Shown here piece by piece: positions 10,075 through 21,263 of a stretch of DNA of 64,000 nt. Origin of the DNA: Eutypella sp. D-1 (taxonomy: Eukaryota > Ascomycota > Sordariomycetes > Xylariales > Diatrypaceae). The stretch's first letter is position 1; each line of letters begins with the position of its first letter. The translations under genes were made by a program, and so were the position numbers. The DNA lies in contig JAJTTP010000005.1 in NCBI GenBank assembly GCA_023313575.1, forward strand, positions 1,178,001 to 1,242,000, in the 5' to 3' direction. The notes below the pieces were generated by a model. It ran no database searches and was not told the origin of the DNA. It saw nothing but the letters and a program-made list of their open reading frames with translations.

Positions 10075-12688
10075 AGGTGCAGAGAGATTATCGGACTCTA
10101 TTCAAAACCCAGTTTCCGTTGCCTTTTATTTGCTCTCTATGATTGATGTTATTGATCGTATGGACATAGGGAAGGAAGGAAGGAAAGGAACGCCCGTAAC
10201 AGTGACAGGTTTCACTTGTTCCCAATTACTACTTATATACACCTCAGTGTACCTGATTGGTTACTACCTAGGTAAGTACCTACTCTAGGTAAGTAGATAT
10301 GAGAGGTGTACAGCCTCATATGCAAACGGCCGAAGGCCTGTATAGAAAGCATGATAGGCGGGCTTCTGACTAGGCACGATGTGATATGCATTCGCTGATC
10401 TAACCAATCAATGTTTTTCGGAAAGGCGGCCCGCTCCTGGCAGGATGTCAAGCACCTTTAAATCTAAACTGTCATCACATCCTGCTGTTCCGGCTGTCCC
10501 TGTCCACTTAGTTCGCTCATTACAGGTACATCTACAAACGGAATGACGCCGGCTGAGATTCTCTAGCTCAAATACCCCCCTAATCTCTTCAATAAGATGT
10601 GGCCAATATTGCACCAAGCCAAAGTCTGAAAATATCTCCAGTCTAGAGAGATACAGGATATGTTCAGGAAACTGCCATACAGGCGATGATGCCATAGTTC
10701 ATCCAACATCTACGGCCTCATTAGTATATGTATCACCGCGAGTAATAGCTAAATTTAGGAGACTGCCCGCAAAGTGTCTCCCTCTCTACAACTTTCTTGC
10801 CGTGAGATACACCGCTCGAAGAAGTAAAATCTCATGTCCCGGCCCGCTTCATATACTACCAACTGGATCAAATCATACTCACCGCTAACCACGTCTAATA
10901 AAGCATGCATGAAAGGATTCAATCGCAATTCTTCTACTATATTGTGGCCTCCACTACACTGAACAGCTTGCGAGAATAATGCAGGGAGCTACGTGTCCGG
11001 CGACAGAGGTATCGACTTTGAGGGCCGCGACCTCATCACACCAGCAGCAGCACTTCCCGGTGCTAATGCAAGCATCAGAGAAGCCCCCTCCGTCTTCCGT
11101 CCTAACATACCCTAATATCTATTAATATTTTGGCTTTCGTTCTGTGAGGTAGTGTCGAGGTGGTCGATCGGTCTTGTCAGCTACAAACGCACAACGGCCT
11201 CAACGGCAGAGCTAAGGGCTGCGGGATGCAGGTGCGCGGTGCCCCATTGCTGGAAAACAGCGAGAAAACGGTTTAGGCGCAGCAGGAGTTAATTCCGGGC
11301 TTCTGCTTGGAATGGATAGAGACATGGTGGGGGTCGCATGCTGAAACCCGAATACCTTCCAACAGACGGCTTCTTGAAAATTCGACGGGCTAATTAATCA
11401 TGTGCTTGGTGATAGATGCAAGAGTTGGCCTTACAAAAGGGGCTACCCAGTGGGGAGAGGGTTGGTCCATAGCAAGGTGAGTGATGACAATGTGTCGCTC
11501 TCGTGTTGTAGAAAGCGAAATCCATATAGTGTGTGTAGAGAGAATAAATAGGGGAAGTGGAGAATGAATTCTTGGAGTCATCGGGATTCTCCGAGAGAAC
11601 AGACACCTCGAAACTCTTCGAATCCCACAGGCGATTACTAGAATCGATAGTTTTTAAATCACACAACAGACAACCCAGGTACACAGCTTGTGAAGAGACG
11701 GGTTGATGACCGGCAAGACGTTTATTCCTAAGGACATCAAACCTCGTGTCACTCTCGTATGCATCATGCCAGTGATCCACCCAGTCTAGACATCGGCAAG
11801 TTGCATGGAAGATAACGCAATATGAGTCACGGCCGCCGAAGCTCGTGGCAACACTTCGAAGAAATAAGAGATCAATCAATGTTTCCTTGTATGTAAGTTC
11901 CATGGAATTCGCTGAGACTTTTATGAAGAGAGTGAGGGGCTGGCGGTGAATGAGTCTAGTAACTGTGATGGGCTGGGCAGATGGCTGTCATCATTCCAGA
12001 GTAACTGAGACAACAAATCTAGATCCAAACAACTACTCCGTACTAACACTTGCATTGAGAAGAAGTCAGGCACCAGGGCACCTTCCTCCCTCCTATCGAA
12101 CCTACCTATCACTACTGCTTTGCGTGTTATTCTAGCCAGCAGCTGTAATTCCTTGCAAAGAGCTGCTTCCTCTTAAGATTAACTTGGAAGGCCCCGAGGG
12201 AAGTAGCAGTCACTGATATCTATGGGATATGACATGTGATGTCATAGTGGCTGAGTGTGTGCTATGATCTCTACCTCTGTCTCTCGCTCTTTCACACAGG
12301 ATACCTACCTCGTCAGCTCGTCTAGGCAGTGAAAAGGTCGGCATGTAAAATCTAGCGTAAAACCTATTTGTGGTTTGCTCTCCAGCCCCTCGCCTTTTCT
12401 CTTTTGATGCCATGCAACTCCCAGCCCACTCTTCAACGGCTCTGCTCGTAACACGAGGCGGGTGACATTCCACCATTTGGTCACAGCGAGGGTGATAGCT
12501 TGCTAAAAGGCGAGACATACTGCCTTATCCTACACCCAGAGCTAGCGGTAGGTAGGTAGGTATGTCTTTATATCTTCAGCTTCGAATCCAAGAATACTGC
12601 TGCTTCTATAATACCACTGGTATCTCTGTCCTTGATGCCCGCCTAGGTCTCTAGGATTTCACTACCTTCAACGTCCAATATCCTCACG
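10075..12688. other. intergenic, 2.6 kb, two doubtful small ORFs
   Basis: No gene I can support. Two minus-strand ORFs, 10408-10695 (95 aa) and 11394-11903 (169 aa), both begin with ATG. Each has a stretch that looks protein-like, but neither has a recognisable domain or a clear splice partner. TACCTAGGTA-type palindromes lie at about 10263-10295 and GGTAGGTAGGT at about 12548-12560. The last part is the promoter side of the But2-like gene. Confidence 0.5.
11394..11903 (-). CDS. doubtful ORF, 169 aa, unidentified
   Basis: ATG-started ORF in a gene-poor stretch. I recognise no domain. The first 90 residues (for example CRCLDWVDHWHDAYES) look more like real protein than the Ser/His-rich tail. 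It could be a degenerate fragment, one exon of a longer gene, or chance. Kept only as a low-confidence candidate. Confidence 0.15.
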   Translation of the reverse strand: MELTYKETLIDLLFLRSVATSFGGRDSYCVIFHATCRCLDWVDHWHDAYESDTRFDVLRNKRLAGHQPVSSQAVYLGCLLCDLKTIDSSNRLWDSKSFEVSVLSENPDDSKNSFSTSPIYSLYTHYMDFAFYNTRATHCHHSPCYGPTLSPLGSPFCKANSCIYHQAHD

Positions 12689-13939
12689 ATGAAGTTCAGC
12701 GCTACCAGTATACTGCTTTTTCACACTGTCGCCGCCGCCAGCTTGCGGCAGCAGACAACCTCCAGCTGTTGTTTCCAGCTGTCGTCTGTGGGAGATCTCA
12801 ATAGTGCCGTGGAGGAGGATCATGCCGGTGATCTTCTCGCCGGCGGCGAATTTCAGGACGCACGCTTCTGCCTCGACTCCGGCACAAGTGCTATCACCGA
12901 TAATCTCGGCGGTACCTGCTTGTTCAAAGCTCCAAATCAACAATTCGGATGCTTCAAAGGGAGAGGACCACTCGTGCCCTTCGGGATCGCGCCAAGTGTG
13001 AATGAGAGGTCGTACCTCACATATAGTAACGGAACCAAAAGTTTCCACGCCTGTCCGGCGGGGTCCGCAAACGACCAGAGCTACTATATATACGGGGATA
13101 ATAAGCCTGACAAAACCGGCTGCTTCGAGATAAATCTCCAGCTTAAAAACCAGACTGTCGGGTGCCACGCGCGGAACTCAACAGTCATTAACACGGCCTC
13201 AACGATAACCTTGCAGCTTATGACAATGACTTCAACCCCGGCCAGGAGATGGGAAACGCGAACAAAACCTACCAACAGCCTCACCACTCAAATTGGCATT
13301 GCCCAGGCTGTTGCGACGTCTGCGCCGGAGACAAGTGTGCCATCTCAGACTTGTGAAATTGCACCATCCGCTCCATCTCTCCCGCCGGCCAGGGTGGAAA
13401 ATGCAGACACCAAGGCTCCGAACGGCATCCGCGACTCGGCAGCCGAGGTCTCGATATCAGCGGACAACAGCACCATCTTCCAGTACAGCATCCCGACGTC
13501 CTTCATCCCCGCGAATGCGAGCAGCGGCGCTGGTGGAGCCCAGCGACGGTTATGCGCACTGCAGTTCCGCATGCCCTTCTGCTCCGACCTCCCGGAGGGC
13601 TATCCATGCTACCACTTTAGCGGACTCGAGCAAGAGATGCTCGCGGACTCGGGCATGAACTTCGCCCTCGCGACCGACGACGACAACGACGGCGCGGCGA
13701 CGGTGGCCTGGGACGACAAGAAGCTTCATAAGATCAAGCCCGGCGAGGACATCATCGTGGGTACGTTTGAGTGCGACGCGCCGCCGCCGAACGACACCAC
13801 TAATGTTGACGCGGGCCGCAAGATCGCCTGGAGAGCAACCAGCGTCCGGGATTTCAGCCTCGAGTTCCTGCAGGCCGGCATCGGCGACCGACCACGGTTC
13901 CAAGACGGCATCGGGGCTTGGATCGTTCCTTGCCTCTAG
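12689..13939 (+). CDS. secreted cell-surface protein with But2-like C-terminal domain
   Basis: Single-exon protein of 416 aa. A signal peptide (MKFSATSILLFHTVAAAS) is followed by a Cys-containing N-terminal module (CCFQL...RFCLDSG...FGCFKGRG...FHACPAGS) seen in many fungal wall-associated proteins. A Thr/Ser-rich linker comes next (about 165-220). The C-terminal part resembles the But2 C-terminal domain: TIFQYSIPTSFIPANASS, CALQFRMPFCSDLP, IIVGTFECDAPP, ending GAWIVPCL. Function is unknown; extracellular or wall location is inferred. In the linker a second frame (13192-13356) also looks coding-like, but family similarity resumes in the main frame by about 13360. Confidence 0.75.
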   Translation: MKFSATSILLFHTVAAASLRQQTTSSCCFQLSSVGDLNSAVEEDHAGDLLAGGEFQDARFCLDSGTSAITDNLGGTCLFKAPNQQFGCFKGRGPLVPFGIAPSVNERSYLTYSNGTKSFHACPAGSANDQSYYIYGDNKPDKTGCFEINLQLKNQTVGCHARNSTVINTASTITLQLMTMTSTPARRWETRTKPTNSLTTQIGIAQAVATSAPETSVPSQTCEIAPSAPSLPPARVENADTKAPNGIRDSAAEVSISADNSTIFQYSIPTSFIPANASSGAGGAQRRLCALQFRMPFCSDLPEGYPCYHFSGLEQEMLADSGMNFALATDDDNDGAATVAWDDKKLHKIKPGEDIIVGTFECDAPPPNDTTNVDAGRKIAWRATSVRDFSLEFLQAGIGDRPRFQDGIGAWIVPCL

Positions 13940-15347
13940 GTGGCATGGTCCCGGCGTACAACGGATACAGTGTGGATAGGGACAGGCTGGCCGTGCACGG
14001 GTGGATATGCAGTGTCAGGTATGCTGATCCGCCACCTTACTACAGAACTTTGACGAGATCAGGTACATGAAACATCCTTTATGGACGCACAGGACCCCTT
14101 CATTGACGCACGTACCAGAACGTAGTGGGAGAGGAGGCACAGGATGACAGCCAACGAGCGGGTGCGGCTATGACGTGTACCTAATTAGATATTTTTGGAC
14201 GATGTGCTATGATCCAGGTTACGAAGCACACGACAATAACTACCATAATAGACTGGATTAACTTATCGGATCTTGTCCGCTCTGAGTGACATCGACTTCC
14301 CTTGCTGTAGTACCTACCTGCAACAGAAAAACCGCGACCCTGGCACTGAAACAATGTAAATACTCAGTCAATCTGGTGGCGGGGTGAGATTCACCTCTTC
14401 GCCGCGCCGTAGTCTAGCCCGTCCCCTCGGTCCCTAATGTGCCCCTCGCGCACTGCCCGGTGACGCAACCACTGTAGGTGTTTGCATCGTCTGTGCAATG
14501 GGGCCACGTATGTAGTCGCACAGTTGTTTATCGCATTAGTACCATTATCTTGCCATCTTGTCGTACGTGTATGGAGTTATATGTGAGCGCACGTTGAGGC
14601 GAAGTGGATTTGTCCTCGCTCGTCCGGCGATGCACATGCCTCTCGAAATCAGGAGACAAGGCCACTGCTCTGAAAATACACATAAATACAATTCGATAAT
14701 GAGTTTTCATATTTCTAGGTGAGATTTTGTAATAGAGAACAGGGAACAGAGGGGTTGGGGGGTTGTTATTGTGGCATATAGTGAGTGCTATGAAGGCATG
14801 TCACGTCCTACGGACTTGGAAAGGCTGCCTCCATGTCCATACCGACCACGATACCTACAAGATGTATTTGGCCAGCTACTACGACATTTACATGTTGTAC
14901 ACTATAGCTACTATCACAATATTGCCAGAAGTCGGACCTCATCCTGGAAAAAAAAAGCAAAAAGGTTCATTAAGGGGTTGCATTTGTGCCCCGTCTTAAT
15001 ATATGCATGCGTATCGCGATTGAAGTATGGCAATACTGTTAAGCTGATGACCCTCCAAAAACAAAGAATCATCTGTTATTTTGTCTCTCCCCTCACCGTA
15101 TCATCCCTCCGTCCTACCAGTCCAGTCCGAAAGTTGTCGCAGCGAGGGTCAATCATGGTATCGCGGGACAGAGCCATAAAAAAAAAAACATCCGGTTATT
15201 CATTTCCACCGGTCAGTTATCCTTGGTGGTATTCGGTTCGTCCTTCTAAAAAGTTCCTACTAAAAACGCCGCTCAAGAATTGCAAAATACCACCTCCGCC
15301 ATACCAACTTCATTCCACTGTCCCACCGACATTACTCGTCCAACTCC
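13940..15347. other. intergenic between two convergent wall-protein genes
   Basis: 1.4 kb between the But2-like gene (+) and the GEL gene (-), tail to tail. ORFs here, including a 201-codon one at 14771-15376, lack domain character and run into the antisense of the GEL gene. A-runs occur at about 14947-14953 and 15179-15188. Confidence 0.5.
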
Positions 15348-16869
15348 TTACAACAGCATGGTGCCGACAGCAGTGAACACAGTCACCAGGCCGGTGATGG
15401 CGAAGATAGCGTTGTCGAGGGCGGGAACACCGCGGGGGCTGGCGTTACCAGACTCGTCGGAGCCGCCGTTGGTGGAGCCATCAGCAGTGGCAGTAGGAGA
15501 GCCAGCGCTGGGGCCAGCGGTCTCGTGCTCGCCGTCTCCAGAGTTTTGGGAACCAGGGCCATCCAGACCGGGACCCTTACCGGCACCGTCGCTCAGGTAC
15601 TAGTGCAGTTAGCATCTCGTTCATTATGATAGAAGGGCAGGCAATGAACTAACCTTGACAGCATCAGAGGGCATGGCGGGAAGAGCAGACGCGCCCCAGT
15701 CACCAAGGTCCCACTTGGAGTCGGTAGTAGGGCAAGAGACAGAGGCGGTGGTGGAAACGAAGCCGCCGTCACCAGTGGGGGCAGGGAACTTCTTGAAGGC
15801 CGAGACCATCTTAGCGAACTCGGGCTGCTCATTGACGGAGTCGCCATCAAGCTTGACGATACCGTACTTGTTCTCCTCCAAGCTGTACTCGTACATCAGA
15901 CCACCAGAGTAGACACCAGTCATGTCATCGCTCATCAGGGCACCGATTTCAGAGAAGTCGCGACCGTTGGTGATGCAGCCCCACTCAGACAGGAAGATAG
16001 GCAGACCGTAACCAGTGAAGTTCTTGACCTTCTGGTCCCAGCCAGACTTCTGGAAGCTAGACGGGGAGCACCAAGAGTAGTCGTTCTAGTGGATAATTAG
16101 TAACGGTGGACATTGAACACAAATAGTGGGCAACGTATAGTCGCTAAGTATATAGGGGGGGAGGGGTGAGGCTTACGAAAGCAAAGAAGTCGCTGCGCTC
16201 GAACTCGGAGCCGCAGTTGAAGTAGTGGGCGGTCTGCATGCGGTTGTCGCTGACATCGGCAGCGGAGTAACCGACGGGAATCTTGCGGTAGCCACGCTCG
16301 GTGATGTACTGCCTCATGTCACGGGTGGTGGCCTTGACGTAAGGAGCAGTCTTGGTGGAGCCCTTCTCGTCGTTGATAACCTCGTTACCGGAGAAGAAGG
16401 CCAGAGTGTTGTCGTACTTCTGGAACTCGTCGATGGAGGCGAAGATGCTCTGAAGGTACTCGGCGTTGTAGGACTGGCCAGGCTTGTCACGACGAATGGA
16501 ATACTCAGGGTTGTTGACATCGAGCACCAGGTAAATACCGGCGTCGGCCAACTGCTGCATGCACTCCTTGTGATCCTTGGCGTTGTCAACCGAGTAGACT
16601 CGGATGGTGTTGACACCCAGCTCCTTGAACTTGGGGATGTCACGTCCGCAGACGCTGGTGTCAGCCAACGGGTCAATGTTGGCGGAAGAGCCACCGGGCT
16701 GGTAGTCAATACCGCGCATGTAGAAACGCTTGTCTCCAGCGAAGAAAGCATTTCCAGACGCGGTGACCGTGGGGACAGAGTCGGCGCGCTTGGGCATCTC
16801 CTTCTCGGTAGCGGTGGGGCCGGCGTTGACGCCCGCAACCGCAAGAGCGGCGAGAGCAAAGGAACGCAT
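15348..16869 (-). CDS. gel1: GPI-anchored beta-1,3-glucanosyltransferase, GH72 (GEL/Gas1 type)
   Basis: Cell-wall enzyme that cuts and re-joins beta-1,3-glucan chains at the plasma membrane/wall. Exons (minus): 16869-16177, 16085-15654, 15599-15348; 458 aa; both introns are phase 0. A signal peptide covers residues 1-16. The GH72 domain has acid/base Glu163 in FFSGNEVIND and nucleophile Glu265 in FLSEWGC. A Ser/Gly/Asn-rich spacer follows and then a hydrophobic GPI-addition tail (about 437-458). No X8/CBM43 Cys module is present, so it belongs to the short GEL1-like subgroup rather than the Gas1 subgroup with X8. The gene symbol denotes the subgroup, not proven orthology. Codon use is strongly biased, as expected of an abundant wall enzyme. 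Confidence 0.93.
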
Positions 16870-19800
16870 GTTGATTTTTTGGATTGATCGATTTAGTTTA
16901 ACTGGTCAAGTCCGTCGTAGGATTTCTTTTCCCTAAATTTTCTCTTCTTCCTCTATGGGTCAAGTATTTCGTTTTGTTGATCGGCTTGCGATTCGGTTCC
17001 CAGTAGTAGTAGTAAGGAGTGGATTATTGCAGAATACGCTGCTATAAACGATTGGGATTGGATGGCAAATTAAAAAAAAAAAAAGTTGATTAATTAAGCA
17101 ACAATAACGAGTGAGTTGCTTTGTAGTTTCCCAATGAAAAAGAAAAAGGCACAAGGGGACTTGGGTTCAAGAAGATGGGGAAGTCAAAGTGACAGATACG
17201 AAGAAGGGAGAGAAGGAAAAAAACAGGAATCGTAGGCAGGGCCAAAGGGAGAGGATAAAACAGTTAAATGCATGAAAGTACTGCCACATTGGACTTGCCT
17301 CGTTTAAGCGCTATAACTGCAGTAAAGGGAAGCTGACTACCAGAATTACCTGGGAAAGAAGAAAAAAAGGGGGGCCGTAGGCGCGGACGAGGGTGAGCTG
17401 GGCGAGGAGGGAAGCGGGCATAGCCCTGGACAGTGTGGGTCGATGGCTAGATTTGGGGGGAGGGCCTGCTGGCATGGGTACATACAGATCCATGGATGGA
17501 TACACTACATACAACTAAATGGAATCCGTTTACTTGGCTTGCATGGGCTGCATGGTTACATGGTAAAAAGAATGGTATCAACCGATTAGCACGTCAGTAA
17601 GTACCGTCTGGGCAGTGGATAGGGAGTGGGCGGTGGACACACGGGTTGACGGGTACATCTCACATCCGCAAGCCCGCCCACTCCTGCCCCGGGGTAACAG
17701 GCGGGTACTATCCATTGGAAGTACCTAGCATCGAAGTACCTGTGTATATATGCCGGGTGCTTGTAGTAAAGTAAGGTGGTACGGTGGCACTCTGTATGCC
17801 CTTCATTGAATCACATTGACACCTGTTCATTTGGCACCACATTGAAGATATTTAAGGACATGGATACAATCTATAAACAATAGCCAACAAAAACATGAAT
17901 ATCAAGTTTCTAGAAATCTTGAAAAGATTTCCGTCACTGTGGCTTTTGGTTGGCTGGTACCTAATATGGGTAAGTACCTATGCGTGCCCAGGTGTACTTA
18001 GGGACCTTGTACACTAAAGTGTACTAGCCAGGTGCCAACCCGCCAATCCGGTCGATTAAAATTCTAAAATGCTTGGAGTCCCCCACTCTATTACGCGTTC
18101 TACTAACCAACCATCCCCAAGTACGGTAGTAGTCAGGTAGTACCCAATTCTAGAAGACAGCGAAGTCGTGAGAAGATGAGACGAGACAAGCAGTCGAGAT
18201 GAGAGACCGCCGTGCCGCTGGCAGCTGGTACTACTTCGGTAGAAACAAAAATCCATGGCTGACACTGGCTGACGGGGAATCGATTGTATCATCTCTCACT
18301 TTATCTCTTCTCCTGTCAATCCTCATCTCCCGGCAGACTTGACTGGCTGAGAAGATCAGGAGTTCTTCAGCACTACCGCCACTAAGTTGATTGGCTATTG
18401 GCTGCATTATTGTCCTCTTACTGTGCAACTGTGTACTACTTGACTACCCCCCCCCCCAACTAAGTAAGTTGTCAAGTTGTATGTAATAGCTGAATTATCG
18501 GTCAGTTGGCGGCGTCGGTGGTTGTTGGTTTGGCCCCTCCTGTCCTCAACTCCGTACTATGTAGTAGGCCCACAACCCGTTTGTTGCCGTGTTACACGTT
18601 CATACTCACTTAAGCAGATATTCTTTTTGCCATACTATGTTTGAAGCACTAAAGGTGATGCTCTGCTACCGTGCATATCTGCGACTGCTACTATGTACTA
18701 CCTAGGTATGTGTGAGCATGATCAGGCGGCGAGTTTGAAACATCCCAAACCCATGCAGGAACAACTCCTAAAACTGAAAGTGCGTCAAATCTTGACCGTT
18801 TGACCATTTCCGATGTCGTTGAATCGTCTTCCGAGATATTCAGATCGCTCTCATCAATCTCTGTAGTCAAGCCTGTCAGGTTGTAGTCAGCAAGGTAGGT
18901 AGAGCACTTGGAGATTTGGTCATTTAATAAGTTACTTGGTTACCCATCTGCCCATCTGCACAAATCCTTCACCAGAAGGTCGCGTTGGTTGGCTGGTTGG
19001 TTAGTCGCGCTCGGCTCGTATTCTCACATACTGTACAAACTAGGTAGTTGATAGGTTTGTTGCCACGAGCACTGCCACTGCCACGGCCTACCGTCGTATT
19101 CAGTTAGATACGGCCGCTGATGCTGATTGGATTTCGTGAGATTTCAAAATCTCCAATAAAGAGAGAAACTTGTCCATTCCTAGCAGATACCCGGCGAAAT
19201 ATCAGCCAATTTTCTATTATTTTTGTTATCATTTTTATTATTAGGTTCCAGGCCTTTCCCTTTCATCCAGACCATCCTTCTTACTACATAGGTATGCAGT
19301 ATGTATGCATCCATCATCAATCTGTCACAGTACCACATAGATCAACATCGTCATGATGAAACTTTAAAAAAGAAAGCACTGCCTTACTAGGTACGGATTA
19401 ATTCTCTAGAAACTTGGAATACCCTCCTCTGCCCCTCCCTCCGGCTATCTGGCTCGAATCGCACCTGGGGCGAAGTTTCAAGGCGGTCTTTCCGCAGACG
19501 CACCGAGCCAAGAGCCCACTTCGAAAGTCTTGACTGACGACATCCTGGCAAACCTGGCATCCGCTGGTCTCTTGAGTCCCTGCATGCCCCCACATTTTAT
19601 CCTCCGACCTTCCTGCTAAACCCCTGGCTAATCTTGGCACCGGCGGGTTACGATCTGCGGCCAAGCATATTTTGGGAAGTGACCATCCCTGCACTGATCG
19701 GAATGGACTTGGCAGGCGAGGCAGGCTGGAAGATAGAACGCGCTGGTGTGGCCCGCCCTATCTGCTAGCCAGCTAGCCTGCTACATAGTGCTATGTAGCC

Positions 19801-21263
19801 GCCAGAGAGTCGCCGCCAGATACTTATATCGCATATCACGACAGACATAGCAGTACCGGATGAGGCTCAAAGTGACAATATCACTATGTATGGCTAACTA
19901 CAGAGACTGGCATCAGGCTATCTAAAATCTTTTTGTTAATCAAGTCCATTGATGCAAGTTCGATAAACCCTGCCGTAGCTTATATCGAGGCTCTCCTGCT
20001 CTCAGGGGTTAGGGGGAAAACAATAACCCAACTACAAAGAAAATATTATATTATGCATTTAAATACCGTAGAGCGTAGCTAGTTCAGGTCTACAGTACCT
20101 AAGCATGAACCTTAATGATACTATGTTACAGGTTAATTGGCCAATCAGGGTTTGGACTCGCCAATCCAGTCCCTTTACCTTACCTAACTGCTTGACCAAA
20201 AGTTCCTAGGCAATCCAGGTCTACTACATCTAAACAAGATCGTTTACCATAAGTTAGACTGATTAGTTAAATGCGTCACAGTGTACTTAGGTAAGACATA
20301 TCAAGGCGGCAGCAGTTAAAGTGCTCGTATCCCCCGGTCTGGAAGACGCCTGCTTTGAAGTACGTGGATTCTCCGCTTCAAATTTCGTTATTTCGACAAG
20401 GGAGATGAGGTGCGCGAAGAGCCGCGTCACATTAATCATTTGATCATTATACAAAACCATCTAAGGGGACCTACAAGGGCCACCGAGATGAACCGTAAAG
20501 AAGGGCATCTGGTTGATCATCGATGGCGTGCTTCAAGCCGTGAGTATACCGAGTATACTGGGTTTGCTGGAAACGGGAACCAGATGTTGAAAACCAGAGC
20601 TTCCAAATTATGTAGGTGAAATGCAAGATCTAATTAACTCGTAATAGACTCCCCTGAACCCCGAAGTGTTGGCGACTCCGACACGAAGCCTGTAGGTATT
20701 TATATACCTATTAGCACGTACACGTTGTCCGTTAGGACGCCTCATCAGGCAGTATCATGGCCCTATAATGAGGTAAAACGGTATCTCTGACACATTGATT
20801 CTTTCGCACATCAGTAGTATGCCTCTATATTTCTCTGTAGCGAAGCGACTCGGGCAATATCAGGCAACTATAAATCACGAGACCGCACGATGGACTTCAC
20901 AACCAGCAACACGAGCTTGCTCGTATACGAACTGCGCCGAGTGCCCAGGACAGTGGCACAGCCCCCAACCACCAACAATAGCAAGTACACTTACGATGTA
21001 GTAAGACCGTAAGCTGAGGGAAAAGGGGGCGCTTACCCCTCACGCCCCTCTCGTGCATCAGCCTCACCAACCACCAAGCTACCAAATTACTCCTAAATAG
21101 GTAGGTGGATAGGTAGTCACGGGGTGCAGAATGATCGCGCGATTGTTACGATACACCACAGCCAAGGAGAAACGACAGAATTGTTTGGGGTAAATGTGAA
21201 GGTCCGAAGAGGAAGGATGCGTCTTGAGCGAGCGACATTTATATCGTAGATACATAGTGCTCG
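16870..21263. other. gene-poor region, 4.4 kb
   Basis: No gene I can support; all ORFs are under 100 codons and without domains. The left end is the GEL promoter. Contents include short palindromes of the CTAGGTA class (for example 18698-18715), a C-run at 18448-18458, and a small hairpin with 9-bp arms at 19780-19788/19791-19799. Confidence 0.55.
19780..19799. repeat. short inverted repeat, 9-bp arms
   Basis: Arms GCTACATAG and CTATGTAGC are perfect reverse complements separated by TG. It lies in gene-poor DNA and has no obvious function. Confidence 0.6.

Noticed and set aside
14771..15376. 201-codon plus-strand open frame
   Set aside because: Composition not protein-like, crosses poly-A tracts, and ends antisense to the GEL gene, which is strongly supported on the other strand.
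16225..16887. 220-codon plus-strand frame opposite the GEL gene
   Set aside because: It is the antisense shadow of GC-biased GH72 codons (Val/Gly/Leu-rich), without domain similarity.
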